Assembly (NCBI GenBank): GCA_017510785.1 | Contig: JAFWMH010000064.1 | Span: 100,591-164,590 of the forward strand | From: Atopobiaceae bacterium | GTDB lineage: Bacteria; Actinomycetota; Coriobacteriia; Coriobacteriales; Atopobiaceae | Direction of reading: 5' to 3' | DNA length: 64,000 nucleotides | In this document: piece after piece, positions 36,779-46,700 of the stretch | Numbering within the stretch: the first letter of the stretch is position 1 | Layout of the letters: every line of letters starts with the position of its first letter | Notes under the pieces: model-generated | Databases searched by the model: none | What the model saw: the letters and a program-made list of their open reading frames with translations, nothing else | Told to the model about the DNA's origin: nothing | Program-made: the position numbers and the translations under genes

Positions 36779-37687
36779 ATGGTATCGATTAATCACAAGC
36801 ACGGTATTCGTGCACTCACGCTGACCCTTGCCGCAGTTTTTGCGCTAGCAATCGCCCTTACCGGGTGTGGAGGCAGCGGCTCGACGAGCGGAGAGTCTGC
36901 TAGCAAAGAATCTGCCACATCCGACGACACCGTCGTTACGCCTGAGGTCCCCCTCGACTCTGCCGATAAGGTCATCGTCGTCGGCGCAAGCCCCACCCCT
37001 CACGCGGAGATTCTTAACGCTGCCGTGAAGCCTGCGCTCGAGGCCGAGGGCTGGACGCTCGAGGTTAAGGAGTTCACCGACTACGTTTTGCCCAACACGG
37101 CCACCGAGGACGGCGAGCTCGACGCGAACTACTTCCAGCACATTCCCTACCTGGAGGACTTCAACGAGCAGCAAGGTACGCATTTGGTAAACGTGGCGGG
37201 CGTGCACATCGAGCCCATGCGCATCTATGCCGGCAAGACGGCCACCCTCTCCGACCTGGCCGATGGCGCCTTGGTGGCAGTGCCCAACGACGCGACGAAC
37301 GAGGGACGTGCACTGCTGCTTCTTGAAGCCGCTGGCGTCATTACCCTCGACGAGAATGCCGGCGTTACGGCAACGCCTGCCGACATCAAAGATAACCCCA
37401 AGAACCTTGAGTTCAAAGAGGTCGAGGCTGCCACCGTTCCCACCGTGCGCGCCGACGTCGACATCGCCGTTATCAACACCAACTACGCACTCGAGGCCAA
37501 GATTCCTGCCGACGAAATTCTGTACACCGAGTCCGGCGACTCCCCCTACGTCAACGTGCTCGTAGTCAAGGAAGGCAACGAAAACAGCGAGAAAACCCAG
37601 GCGCTCGTAAAGGCAATCACGTCCAAGGACGTTAAGGACTACATCGAGAAGACCTATCCGGACGGCGAGGTTGTTCCCGTTGTGTAG
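36779..37687 (+). CDS. metQ: D-methionine-binding lipoprotein
   Basis: 302 residues. Lipobox ALTGC at about residue 24 after a typical signal peptide, a Ser/Thr linker, then the NlpA/MetQ fold: VGASPTPHAEILNAAVKPAL, ANYFQHIPYLEDFN, VPNDATNEGRALLLLEAAGV, DVDIAVINTNYALEAK. It captures methionine for the transporter encoded next. ATG 36779 follows AGAAGGAG. Confidence 0.94.
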   Translation: MVSINHKHGIRALTLTLAAVFALAIALTGCGGSGSTSGESASKESATSDDTVVTPEVPLDSADKVIVVGASPTPHAEILNAAVKPALEAEGWTLEVKEFTDYVLPNTATEDGELDANYFQHIPYLEDFNEQQGTHLVNVAGVHIEPMRIYAGKTATLSDLADGALVAVPNDATNEGRALLLLEAAGVITLDENAGVTATPADIKDNPKNLEFKEVEAATVPTVRADVDIAVINTNYALEAKIPADEILYTESGDSPYVNVLVVKEGNENSEKTQALVKAITSKDVKDYIEKTYPDGEVVPVV

Positions 37688-37741
37688 GCGTTGAACTTGC
37701 CATGTAATGCGAGTATGCTAGCTTTTCACTGGCAGTGAATG

Positions 37742-37776
37742 GTGCGCGCGGAGCCACATGTTGACCCCGCGCGCAC
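37742..37776 (+). terminator. Stable hairpin after metQ
   Basis: GTGCGCGCGG / CCGCGCGCAC, perfect 10-bp stem, 15-nt loop, no T-run. It may make metQ more abundant than metNI. Confidence 0.55.
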
Positions 37777-37844
37777 TTGCATAGCACGCGGATTGGCGCG
37801 GACGAGCTGGCATGACCGGACGTGCGGACGGACCCCACGTACGA

Positions 37845-37948
37845 GCGGACGGACCGCAACATGAGGGACGGGAAGCGAGCGCTCGTGGCTACGCGGCCGG
37901 ACGCGCGGACGGACCGCAACATACGGGACGGGAAGCGAGCGCTCGTGG
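37845..37948. repeat. 60-bp tandem repeat upstream of metN
   Basis: GCGGACGGACCGCAAC...GGGACGGGAAGCGAGCGCTC then GTGG starts at 37845 and 37905 (period exactly 60), with a partial third unit near 37825. The period is 20 codons and the stretch stays open in the metN frame. Confidence 0.9.
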
Positions 37949-37994
37949 CAAGACGGCCGTGCGACAAGTTGGCAGCAAGAGAAGGGACATTTCG

Positions 37995-38771
37995 TTGATA
38001 GAGCTCAAACACGTGGGCAAGGTGTACCAAGCCCGCGACGAACGCCACCGGGCGCTCGACGACGTATCGCTTACCATTGAGGACGGCGACATATTTGGTA
38101 TTATCGGCGCATCCGGCGCTGGCAAGTCGACGTTGGTTCGGCACATCAACCTCCTCGAACGCCCCACCGAGGGACGCATCATTATTGATGATAAGGACGT
38201 CACCGATTACCAAGGCAAGGAGCTACGTGAGCTGCGCAAGAACATAGGGATGATTTTTCAGAATTTTAGCTTGTTCCAGCAGCGTACCGTGTTGCAAAAC
38301 GTTACCTTCCCGTTGGAGATTCGCGGCCATGCAAAAGCAGAGAATATCGAGCGCGCGCATAAGCTGCTCCAGCTCGTGGGCTTGGATGAAATGTGGAAGC
38401 GTTATCCCAGCGAGCTTTCGGGCGGACAACAGCAACGCGTTGCCATTGCGCGTGCGTTGGCGAACAATCCGCGCTACATGCTGTGCGATGAGGCGACGAG
38501 CGCCCTCGATTCGCGTACGACGATTCAGGTACTCGACCTGCTCAAACGCGTTAACCGGGAGCTAGGCGTAACGATGGTCGTGATTACCCACTCTTTGGAT
38601 GTGGCCCAGCAGATATGCAACCGTATTGCGGTTATTGACGGCGGAGTCATTGTGGAGGAAGGTTTGACGCAGGACGTGTTCGCCAACCCACAAAGCGACG
38701 TGACCCGCGAGCTTCTGGCGCGCGGGAAAGCGGAGCCGCAATCCACGCTCGACATGGAAAAGGAGGCCTAA
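37995..38771 (+). CDS. metN: Methionine ABC transporter ATP-binding protein
   Basis: 258 residues from TTG 37995, chosen because AGAAGGG lies 8 nt upstream and homology begins there (IELKHVGKVYQ). Walker A GASGAGKST, Q-loop FQNFSLF, signature LSGGQQQRVAIARAL, Walker B YMLCDEATSALD, and H-loop THSL are all present. The frame stays open upstream through the 60-bp repeat, giving a possible extended form. It is shorter than E. coli MetN (343) and appears to lack the C-terminal methionine-sensing domain. Confidence 0.93.
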   Translation: MIELKHVGKVYQARDERHRALDDVSLTIEDGDIFGIIGASGAGKSTLVRHINLLERPTEGRIIIDDKDVTDYQGKELRELRKNIGMIFQNFSLFQQRTVLQNVTFPLEIRGHAKAENIERAHKLLQLVGLDEMWKRYPSELSGGQQQRVAIARALANNPRYMLCDEATSALDSRTTIQVLDLLKRVNRELGVTMVVITHSLDVAQQICNRIAVIDGGVIVEEGLTQDVFANPQSDVTRELLARGKAEPQSTLDMEKEA

Positions 38772-38774
38772 CTC

Positions 38775-39443
38775 ATGGGCGAATTCTTGGAGACGTATGG
38801 CTCACTTCTTGCGAGCGGCACCGTCGACACGCTTGTTATGACGTGCGCGGCCAGCTTTTTTGCCTACGTAATTGGCTTGCCACTCGGCATTTGGTTTGCC
38901 GTCACCACGCCTACGGGCCTTCGGCCGAATCGCGCGATTAACACCATTCTTGGGTGGATTATCAACATCGGGCGTTCTATCCCGTTCATCATTTTGCTTG
39001 TTGCCATTATCCCATTTACGAGGCTAATCGTTGGCACGTCGCTCGGTGTGCCGGGTGCCGTTGTGCCACTCACGGTTGCGGCGGCACCATTCGTCGCGCG
39101 CGTGGTTGAGCAGAGCCTGGCCGAGGTGGATAGCAGCCTCATTGAGGCGGCTCATAGCTTTGGTGCGAACAACTTTCAAATCATTACGAAGGTCATGCTT
39201 CGAGAGAGTCTTCCTTCGCTCGTACGAGGCGTGGCAATTACGTTCGTCAGCCTTTTTGGCTATACCGCCATGGCCGGCACAGTCGGCGCAGGTGGCTTGG
39301 GCGATATTGCCATTCGATACGGGTATCAGCGCTACATGCCTGATGTCATGCTCGTTTGTATTATTATATGCGTTGTAATGGTTCAGGTGTTCCAATCAGC
39401 CATCGATTGGCTGGCACGCCACATCGACAAACGCAAGCACTAG
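38775..39443 (+). CDS. metI: Methionine ABC transporter permease
   Basis: 222 residues, five membrane segments, with the EAA loop EAAHSFGANNFQIITKVMLR. It starts 3 nt after metN. MetI dimer forms the channel for methionine. Length is standard. Confidence 0.94.
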   Translation: MGEFLETYGSLLASGTVDTLVMTCAASFFAYVIGLPLGIWFAVTTPTGLRPNRAINTILGWIINIGRSIPFIILLVAIIPFTRLIVGTSLGVPGAVVPLTVAAAPFVARVVEQSLAEVDSSLIEAAHSFGANNFQIITKVMLRESLPSLVRGVAITFVSLFGYTAMAGTVGAGGLGDIAIRYGYQRYMPDVMLVCIIICVVMVQVFQSAIDWLARHIDKRKH

Positions 39444-39570
39444 GAAGCGCAGGAACGCGCGGCTTTGGAACGGATTCGTTCGCCGCGCAAGGCAGCAGCA
39501 CTAACGGGTGCCAATGCGCGCGTAGCGCGGGGACGTGCACCAGCTAGCGCAGGTATGAAGAGGTAGCTCA

Positions 39571-40422
39571 ATGGAACGCATTGCATACTACAACGGCGAA
39601 ATTGCACCTCTCGAGGAGCTCAAGGTGCCCTTCCTCGATCGCGTGTCGTTTTATGGCGACGGTGTGTACGACGCAACGATGTCGCGCGACGGCGTGCTCG
39701 TATACCTCGACGACCATCTGGATAGATTCTTCAACAGCATGCGTCTGATGCGTATAAAGCCAAACTTCACGCGCGACGAGCTTACGAGTGAGTTGCAGCG
39801 CGTTACGAACATAGCCGACGAGCGCGACAACTTCGTATACTGGCAGGTCACGCGAGGCACGGCCCTTCGACAGCACGAGTTTCCGGACGTGGAGCCTAAC
39901 CTTTGGATTATGGTTGTGCCGTTAGAGTTTAGCGACCTCTCGACCACTGTCGATGCCGTTTCGTTCGAAGACAAACGCTTTAGCTATTGCAACGTAAAGA
40001 CGCTCAATCTTTTGCCCAATGTGCTCGCAGCGCAAAACGCCGCAGACCACGGCGGCCAGGAGGCTGTGTTTGTCCGCGACGGCTATGTGACCGAAAGTGC
40101 ACACAGCAACATTCACATTCTTAAGGATGGAGCCCTTGTTACGCATCCAGCAGACGAGCACATCCTTCCCGGCAACGCTCGCAAACATCTTATTTCGGCT
40201 TGTGAGGGACTTGACATACCTGTGAACGAGCGCCTCTACACGCTCGACGAACTGATGGATGCCGACGAAGTTATTATCTCTGCGTCGAATACCTTCGGCA
40301 TTCGCGTGGCCCATGTGGATGGAAAGCCCGTGGGCGGCAAGGATCCAATTACGTATCACAGGCTGCGCGAGGTGCTCGTGGACGAGTTCGAGTCGTACGT
40401 AGAGGCGCGACGCACGCGATGA
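39571..40422 (+). CDS. dat: Class IV aminotransferase, D-amino-acid type
   Basis: 283 residues. LDRVSFYGDGVYDATMSRDG is the N-terminal signature of D-alanine aminotransferases; the PLP lysine is in SYCNVKTLNLLPNVLA (about 150); EAVFVRDGYVTESAHSNIHI is the class IV motif. It would make D-Glu/D-Ala for peptidoglycan or interconvert branched-chain acids; the length and motif favour Dat, but the branched-chain enzyme cannot be excluded. Confidence 0.85.
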   Translation: MERIAYYNGEIAPLEELKVPFLDRVSFYGDGVYDATMSRDGVLVYLDDHLDRFFNSMRLMRIKPNFTRDELTSELQRVTNIADERDNFVYWQVTRGTALRQHEFPDVEPNLWIMVVPLEFSDLSTTVDAVSFEDKRFSYCNVKTLNLLPNVLAAQNAADHGGQEAVFVRDGYVTESAHSNIHILKDGALVTHPADEHILPGNARKHLISACEGLDIPVNERLYTLDELMDADEVIISASNTFGIRVAHVDGKPVGGKDPITYHRLREVLVDEFESYVEARRTR

Positions 40423-40465
40423 AACCATGAGGCTCGCACCAGCCGTGCTTGGTAGGCAGGTCCGC

Positions 40466-40542
40466 TAAACCGCCCGGCAACCCGCCAGTAACCCGCCCGA
40501 GAGGCCGCTCGGCAAACCGCCCGGTAACCCGCCCGGCAAACG
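40466..40542. repeat. Short ACCCGCCCGGCAA-type repeats
   Basis: Five to six imperfect 11-13-bp copies of AACCCGCCCGG(C/T)A between dat and the methyltransferase gene. Confidence 0.6.
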
Positions 40543-40634
40543 CTCTGCGAAAACTCTGATTTTGTCACGCGCGCAGCCATGAGCCGCATCTTTACGTACA
40601 ATGCTTACGACGCAGACAATACCGGGAGGACGCT

Positions 40635-41543
40635 ATGGCTTTTCTCAATCGAAAAACAAACACGCAGGCCGAAGCGACGACGGACTTCAGGCAAACAGCC
40701 CAAACCAACCTCATGATGCTCGCAGACCTGGGCATCCCGGAGGCCGTGCGCTTCCGCGACGTACTCGGGTTCGACGACAACCCACTGGCGGCGCTGGAGC
40801 ACATCCCTCTCGCAAATAGAATCCCGCTGTGCATCGCGACTATTTCTGAAATACTATATCAGCGAACGAACGACCTCATAATCGAGGAGCATAACCCCGC
40901 TGTGCTGGACTTGGCCTGCGGGTATTCTCCGCGCGTGCTCGTTATGGCCCCGCGAGGCTACACCTACGTAGGCGCCGACCTACCTGGAGTCGCGCAGGAA
41001 CTTGCCGAAAAGCGTTCGCAACTCATTCCCAACGACCCTACGCTCTTCGCGGGATATCGCTGCGTCGACGTGAGCGACCGCACCCAAATGGAGGGCATCG
41101 TGGCGGCACTGCGCGAGAGGATCACCGTCGTCACGCAAGGACTCCTTACCTACCTCACGCTCGAGCAAAAGGACGACCTCATGACGAGCGTTCAGTCACT
41201 TCTCTCGCGCGATGGTGGATGCTGGATTATTCCCGACGCCTGTCCCGACCGTTTGCTGCCGGCCACGTTCGAAGCCATCATGGGCAAGGGCGGAGCGCGC
41301 GTGGCACAGGCTGTCTATGGAGTTTTGGACCGCGAGGTCGGACGGTCGCGCGAGCAAAACGGATGGCGTAACATCGACGAGATGACGGATGCTCTCGAGG
41401 ACTTTGGCTTTAACGTAAAGCGCGTGCCCCTGTATCGCCGGGAGCTGCCGCTGTGGTGTTTAGACAAACTCGATCCCGAGGCAGCTGATCGCCTCATCGT
41501 CGCCTGGCAGGGAATGAGCTCTTTGGTGGTAACCCGTGCGTGA
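40635..41543 (+). CDS. Class I SAM-dependent methyltransferase, LCM-like
   Basis: 302 residues from ATG 40635 with GGGAGGA upstream. Motif I VLDLACGYSPRVLVM (about 92) and post-I VGADLPGVAQELAEKR are those of the leucine-carboxyl/polyketide O-methyltransferase group; TVVTQGLLTYLTLEQ is the motif IV region. Substrate unknown. No partner genes nearby. Confidence 0.75.
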   Translation: MAFLNRKTNTQAEATTDFRQTAQTNLMMLADLGIPEAVRFRDVLGFDDNPLAALEHIPLANRIPLCIATISEILYQRTNDLIIEEHNPAVLDLACGYSPRVLVMAPRGYTYVGADLPGVAQELAEKRSQLIPNDPTLFAGYRCVDVSDRTQMEGIVAALRERITVVTQGLLTYLTLEQKDDLMTSVQSLLSRDGGCWIIPDACPDRLLPATFEAIMGKGGARVAQAVYGVLDREVGRSREQNGWRNIDEMTDALEDFGFNVKRVPLYRRELPLWCLDKLDPEAADRLIVAWQGMSSLVVTRA

Positions 41544-41597
41544 GTCCAAAGCACGGGACCGTACATGCCAAAGCATTAACCGTTAGCGCACAATTCC

Positions 41598-41650
41598 GCT
41601 TTTATTTGGTAACGACGAGTGATTTTCGTCTGTCATTCTCAAATAAAAGC
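41598..41650 (+). terminator. Long inverted repeat after the methyltransferase gene
   Basis: GCTTTTATTTG / CAAATAAAAGC, perfect 11-bp arms around an inner ACGACGA/TTCGTC stem. Possibly a bidirectional terminator and insulation from the RNA gene downstream. Confidence 0.55.
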
Positions 41651-41666
41651 TGAATTGCCCTCTTAT

Positions 41667-41695
41667 TTGGTATTTATGGTAATCTTATCTTTATA
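41667..41695 (+). promoter_or_regulatory. Promoter for the 41.7 kb RNA candidate
   Basis: TTGGTA (41667-41672), 17-bp spacer, TTTATA (41690-41695), in an AT-rich island unlike the surroundings. Confidence 0.5.
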
Positions 41696-41699
41696 GTGC

Positions 41700-41880
41700 G
41701 GAAACCGGCTCCTAGAGAAGCGTCAAATCGGAAGTGGCCCGGAGGGGCAACCACGCGCAGTTTCGCTAACCAATGACTGTTTGAGCTTTGCACTCCGGGC
41801 TACTGACGTGGCATTTGACCAATCTTTGGGGGCAGGCACAAAGAAGGGGTGTCCAATGGTGTAAGGCCCCTTACGCGTTG
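41700..41880 (+). ncRNA. Candidate structured RNA, possibly raiA-like
   Basis: A gene-free 330-bp gap contains a strongly paired segment. AGTGGCCCGGAG (41727) pairs with CTCCGGGCTACT (about 41793) over 12 bp with one wobble; GTCAAAT (41720) pairs with ATTTGAC (about 41812) outside it; GTGG...CCAC closes an inner loop with GGAGGGGCAA. A promoter lies just upstream and a GGGG/CCCC hairpin ends it near 41880, overlapping the end of the convergent GMC gene. The layout and conserved-looking unpaired runs recall the raiA RNA of Firmicutes/Actinobacteria; that name is from memory, unverified. Confidence 0.5.
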
Positions 41881-43160
41881 GCCGCGAGGCGTGCAACGCG
41901 CTTGGCGAGCGCCATGATGGTGAGCATAGGCGGATTGCCCATCGATCGCGGCAGCAAACTAGCGTCGGCCAGGTAGAGGTTCGGCGGCAGCACTTCGTGG
42001 TGCAACGTTTCGGCCTCCGCCTCCGTGAGCGGGAAGCACCCGCCTGGATGTCCGGCGTTCAGGGTACCAAAAAACGTCTCTTCGCGAGGTACGCCAATTG
42101 CTTCGAGCACCTCGTAGCTTTTGTCTACGGCGCGGGCGATAGTTTCCCAGTCGGAGTCAAGCAGCGGCTTGTCGAGGTGCTTGCCATCGTATGAGCCAAC
42201 CGATGCGTCAGCCATTTTTATCATAATGCTAATGATGTCGCCGTGCGGCATGCGCCATCCCTTGTTGAAGTAAAAGCTCAGCCAGTCGAAGTACGGCGAG
42301 AGGATGTAGTCGGGCTGCTCGGAAACAAACGGCATGGGCAGCTGATGCTCGAGGCCCGCGCCTTCCATGTGCGCCGCGACGCAGAGCACCGGGTCGACGA
42401 ACAGCGTGGGAGACGCGGGAATGCCCGACGCCTCAAGAATCACGGGCGTTCCCAAGCCTCCGGCTGCCAGCACGACGAGGTCGGCCTGCGCAAGCTTTCG
42501 CCTTGCTCCCGCTCCCCTGCTAACGACCACGCCCGTCGCGCGGCCGTTTTCGATTGCCACCTTCTCCACGGTCGCACCTGCGACCATCGTGACGCCCTCA
42601 ACGTCGGAGATAAGTTCGTCGGCGGTCCACTTCGCCCCAAACTTGCAGCCGAGAACGCACATGCCGCACTGCACGCATCGCGAGGCGTCGTTCATGAACT
42701 TGGGAGTTATCTGCGGCTCGAGACCCAAGTCCTCGAACGCGGAAAACAGGCGCTCCGTAAGCTCCGACCAGCCCGCGCGGTGCTCGGTGGTTTGCGGAAC
42801 CTCGTGCTCGAGCTCGGCAAACTCGGCATCGAGGTTAATGCCCACGCCAGCGAGGTAGCGGTCGTAGCGCAAGGCGTTGCCCGTCGCTAGCGTGGTGGTC
42901 CCTCCAACCGCGCGCCCCGTGACGTGGACAAGACCATCCTGCGCCTTCTCGATGCGCATTTCGGGAAAGAGCAGCGAAATCATGCGTTCGTCGAAAAAAA
43001 GCCCAGCTTGACGTGCTGGTTCGAGCTTATCGAGGTTCCACTTGAAGGGCCGAAACGCACGTCCCGTCTCAAGCACCGTAACGTCCATGCCACATGCCGC
43101 GAGTTCCTTGGCCGCCATGCATCCGCCGGCCCCGCTCCCCACCACGATCGCTTTCGTCAT
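41871..43160 (-). CDS. GMC-family FAD oxidoreductase
   Basis: 429 residues. IVVGSGAGGCMAAKELAACG is the FAD Rossmann motif; GRAVGGTTTLATGNALRYD is the GMC substrate/FAD loop; the active-site His is in NAGHPGGCF, and LYLADASLLPRSMGNPPMLT is the C-terminal signature. CVQCGMCVLGC (about 157-167) has four Cys in a ferredoxin-like spacing. GMC enzymes oxidise alcohols or related groups. Last gene of a three-gene operon, 6 bp after the V4R-like gene. Confidence 0.88.
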   Translation of the reverse strand: MTKAIVVGSGAGGCMAAKELAACGMDVTVLETGRAFRPFKWNLDKLEPARQAGLFFDERMISLLFPEMRIEKAQDGLVHVTGRAVGGTTTLATGNALRYDRYLAGVGINLDAEFAELEHEVPQTTEHRAGWSELTERLFSAFEDLGLEPQITPKFMNDASRCVQCGMCVLGCKFGAKWTADELISDVEGVTMVAGATVEKVAIENGRATGVVVSRGAGARRKLAQADLVVLAAGGLGTPVILEASGIPASPTLFVDPVLCVAAHMEGAGLEHQLPMPFVSEQPDYILSPYFDWLSFYFNKGWRMPHGDIISIMIKMADASVGSYDGKHLDKPLLDSDWETIARAVDKSYEVLEAIGVPREETFFGTLNAGHPGGCFPLTEAEAETLHHEVLPPNLYLADASLLPRSMGNPPMLTIMALAKRVARLAANA

Positions 43161-43166
43161 AATTCG

Positions 43167-43757
43167 TCATCCGTCCTCTTCAAGTCGAGCGCAACAGCAT
43201 GCCGCGCCTTCGGTCAAGCGGCAGTCGAGGCACAGTGTACCCTCGACACCCATTATGCCGCAGATAAAACCTTCGTCGAAAGCCGACATCAGATGGCAAT
43301 CCTTGGGCGTGTATCGTTGCGCGAACGAGCACGGTCCGAAGCGGAGTGCTCCCGGCACCGAACCCGTCAGCTCGATGCCTATACCGCGATACAGATATCT
43401 TACGACGCGAAACGTCGATTGCGGGCGGGCCGAGCACGTCAGGCGATTCGAGCACCATAACTTGTTCAGCTGAGCCAGACGAACCGGTTGGCCAGCGGCC
43501 ATCACACAACGCACCGCGCGGCCGAGCCTTTGCGCCTCCTCGACCAAGCGACCCCTAACGAACGCTGTCACGCGCTCATCCTCGAGTGCGGCCTCCATGC
43601 ACGCGGCAGTGAACTCGCGAAACATCGTGAGTGCCCCATTCGCAGACAAACCCCCAAGGCGTGGTGGCTCCACGTCGAACGCCCGGGCAAAGGTCTCCAT
43701 GAGCACCACGACCTCAAGTTTGCGAAACCATGCGGACGGCGTGCGACCGAGCATCAT
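43167..43757 (-). CDS. Cys-rich V4R-like protein
   Basis: 196 residues. The first half is helical (METFARAFDVEPPRLGGLSA, REFTAACMEAALEDERV). The C-terminal FDEGFICGIMGVEGTLCLDC then RLTEGAACCCARLE resembles the 4-vinyl-reductase (V4R) small-molecule-binding domain. The ATG overlaps the stop of the reductase-ligase gene (ATGA), showing translational coupling. A substrate-binding or sensory subunit for the flanking enzymes is plausible; function is inference. Confidence 0.6.
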   Translation of the reverse strand: MMLGRTPSAWFRKLEVVVLMETFARAFDVEPPRLGGLSANGALTMFREFTAACMEAALEDERVTAFVRGRLVEEAQRLGRAVRCVMAAGQPVRLAQLNKLWCSNRLTCSARPQSTFRVVRYLYRGIGIELTGSVPGALRFGPCSFAQRYTPKDCHLMSAFDEGFICGIMGVEGTLCLDCRLTEGAACCCARLEEDG

Positions 43758-46700
43758 GGGGCATCACCTTGGCATGGAGTGACGTTTGCATCAGTGGGAG
43801 TTGTGGCGTCATCTGTTTTGGCCTCTTGCGGGACTTTGTTCGCGACGGGTTGATGCGAAGCGCCGGGCGTATCGGCCTGGCGGAACACGTCGCGCGCGTC
43901 GGCCCGATGGAGTATGCTGTCCGCATCGGTCCGCTCCGCTTCGTCCCACCCATCGTACAGGGCGTGGACCAATTCGGCGCGCGTCTCTGCCACGACGGTG
44001 CGTCGCACCTTGAGGTTCGGGGTGAGCTCGCCGTTTGCAACCGAGAGCGGCTGCGCGGCCACAATCCAACGTTTTACCTGTTCCGGATGCGAAAGCCCAG
44101 CGTTCACGCCGCAGACCGCGACATCAAGTGCATCGAAATCGAAATTATCTGCTGAGGAATCGTCGCCCTCGAGCCATATGAGCGCCGTTGTAAACGGCCT
44201 GCCGTCGGCCACGACCATGGCCTCGCTCACGCCATCGATGCCCTTGAGCAGAACCTCGATCTTTTGGGGCGCGATATTCTTCCCATACGATGTGACGAGA
44301 ATCTCCTTTTTGCGGCCGTTGAGCACGAGATTGCCCGCCGGCGACCACGAGGCCAAGTCGCCCGTGCAAAACCAGCCGTCTGCGTCGACCGCAGGCTCGA
44401 TCGCGGCCACGTTGCGTCTCGTTTGAGAGTCGCTCATGGATGGCTGAGTACTTGCGTCGACCGCAGGTATTGTTGCGTCGGCGCGCGCCACCTGCGAAGT
44501 GCCAGCCTGCTCGGCGTCTCCGACTTCCAGCTCGAACGTATCGTCGTGTTGCGACTGCACGCCACTCGCGCTCGCCTTCTCGCCGTGCCCAACTGCAGGC
44601 CCGTTCGCGCTGTCGTACCCGCGCGTCACCTGCGGACCGCGCACATAAACTTGTCCGTCGTCGCCGATGTGCGCCTGGGTGTTGGGTAGGAGCGCGCCGA
44701 CACTCCCCAGCTCGTTATTCCCGAGTCGCGAGAGCGTGATGAGTGGTGCCTCGGTAACGCCAAACGCGTTGTGGATTTCGATGCCAAGGTTGCGGAACGA
44801 CTCAAGGAGCTCCATGCCGATGGGCGCCGAGCCTACGATGAGCTGTCGGCATCGGTCGAGACCGGCCTTGCGCAGCACGATGCGCCGCAACGGAGCTGCC
44901 AGTAGTCGCTTAAGGGTTCCGTCGGGAAGCGAAATCCAAAACCGTCCGGCGGCCGTTGCAGCGAACTGGTTCCATACCTTCTCATAGAATCTTGGCACGC
45001 TGAAGAAGAGCGTCGGCCGCACCTGTGGCAGCGCCTCGACGAGCGCGCCAAAGTCGTTGAGATAATACATCTCGATGTCCGAGAGTATGTAATAGGGCGC
45101 ATACGCTACTAATATGCCTTCAACCACATGGCTCATGGGTAGGAACGACAAGTACCTTAGTTTGCTGTTGCGCGTGCGCCAATCGAGGAGCGCCGGCATT
45201 ACTTCGCCCATCCACCGAAGCTGATACTGGTCGAACATCACGCCCTTTGGCTTGCCCGTCGTGCCCGACGTGCAGCGAATGGTGGCGATGGTGTCGAAGG
45301 GTATCCTCGGCACGTCTTCGAGCGGCGACGCGCTTGCGAGGAATTCGTTCCAGCCGACGAGCAAGCCAGCGCTTTTTGGCGATGCATTTTGCCCGTGGAA
45401 GGCGTTTGTCTCCTGCCCTTCCCCACCGGTAGTTTCCACCGCATCAGTTGCAGGCCCGTCGCCATGCCCGCTTCGCTCGCCAAACAACGCGAACTTCTCA
45501 TCAAGAGGCTCATCGAGAAGCGACACCATGGGGATATTGAGCCGTCCCGGCAGGCCCTCGACGAGCGTGCGCGTCCCCACAAAGGCGAGCTTGGCGCCGC
45601 TTCCGCGCGAAAGCTCGACGATGTCTGACGTGGGCGACGTGTAATACAAGGGCACGCTCGTGGCACCCACCAGCCCCACGGCCGCGTCGGCCATGAAGTA
45701 GCGCGTCGAGTTTACGCCTACGAGCACCACGCGATCGCCCACGCCGATGCCGCGCGCATGCAGAGCGCCTGCCAGCCTGAGAATTGTGTTTTTGACCTCG
45801 GAGGCCTCGGTGCGAATCATCCCGTCCGAGCTCACGTCATAATACGTGAGCGTGTTTCGCTTCGAAGACAAACGCACGAGCATTTGCTGGAACACCGTAC
45901 GATCCGTGTAGTTCAAGAAGCCCTTCCGCGTGGCGTACGCCAACAACTGAGGCAGATACTCCTGCCAGCGGGGCCACTCTTCACCCATGAGCTCGCGCGT
46001 GTGCGTCGTGTCGTAGGTGCGTTTCTCTGTGAAGTACGGCGCAAGTGCCAGCATGTTTTGCGCGAGACTCTTCTTTTTGGGGCCATCCGAGGGAGCAAGA
46101 TTGCGCGCACGGCCGAGCTCCGCCGCAGAAGGCACGGGCGCAAAACGCACGGCACCAGGGTCGAACTGCAAGTTGGCTTTTGCCCACGAGCGTACGAACG
46201 CGAGCATCTCGGCCGCCGTTGGCTGCTCGCTCGCGGGGACCACGGCATGAAACGTCTTGCCGGCGGAGTGTTCGTCGAGCAGCGCGCGCACGATCACTTG
46301 CGCCACGAAGTCTACCGGCACCATGTTGAGCTTTTGCTTCGCGGAGACGGGAATTACGGGCAGCTGGCCCTTGAGATACAGCTTGAGCGGATAATAGAGC
46401 GTGTTGAACGTTGCCGCAAACCCTGTGGTCGAATCGCCCACGATTTGCGCCGGACGTACAACGCACGTTGGAATTGCGTCGAACGCGGAACGTACGAGCT
46501 GCTCGGCGCCGAATTTACTCTGCTCATACAGACTGTTGAAGCCTTTGTCTACGAGCTCGCCTTCGAAGACAAGTCCCTCGCGCGTTCCGGCCACGTACGC
46601 AGTCGAAACGTGCACGAGCCGCTGAAAGCGACCGATTCGCATGCACTCGCCGGCGAAGAGCAGGACGTTGAGCGTTCCGTCCACATTCACCTCGCCGAAG

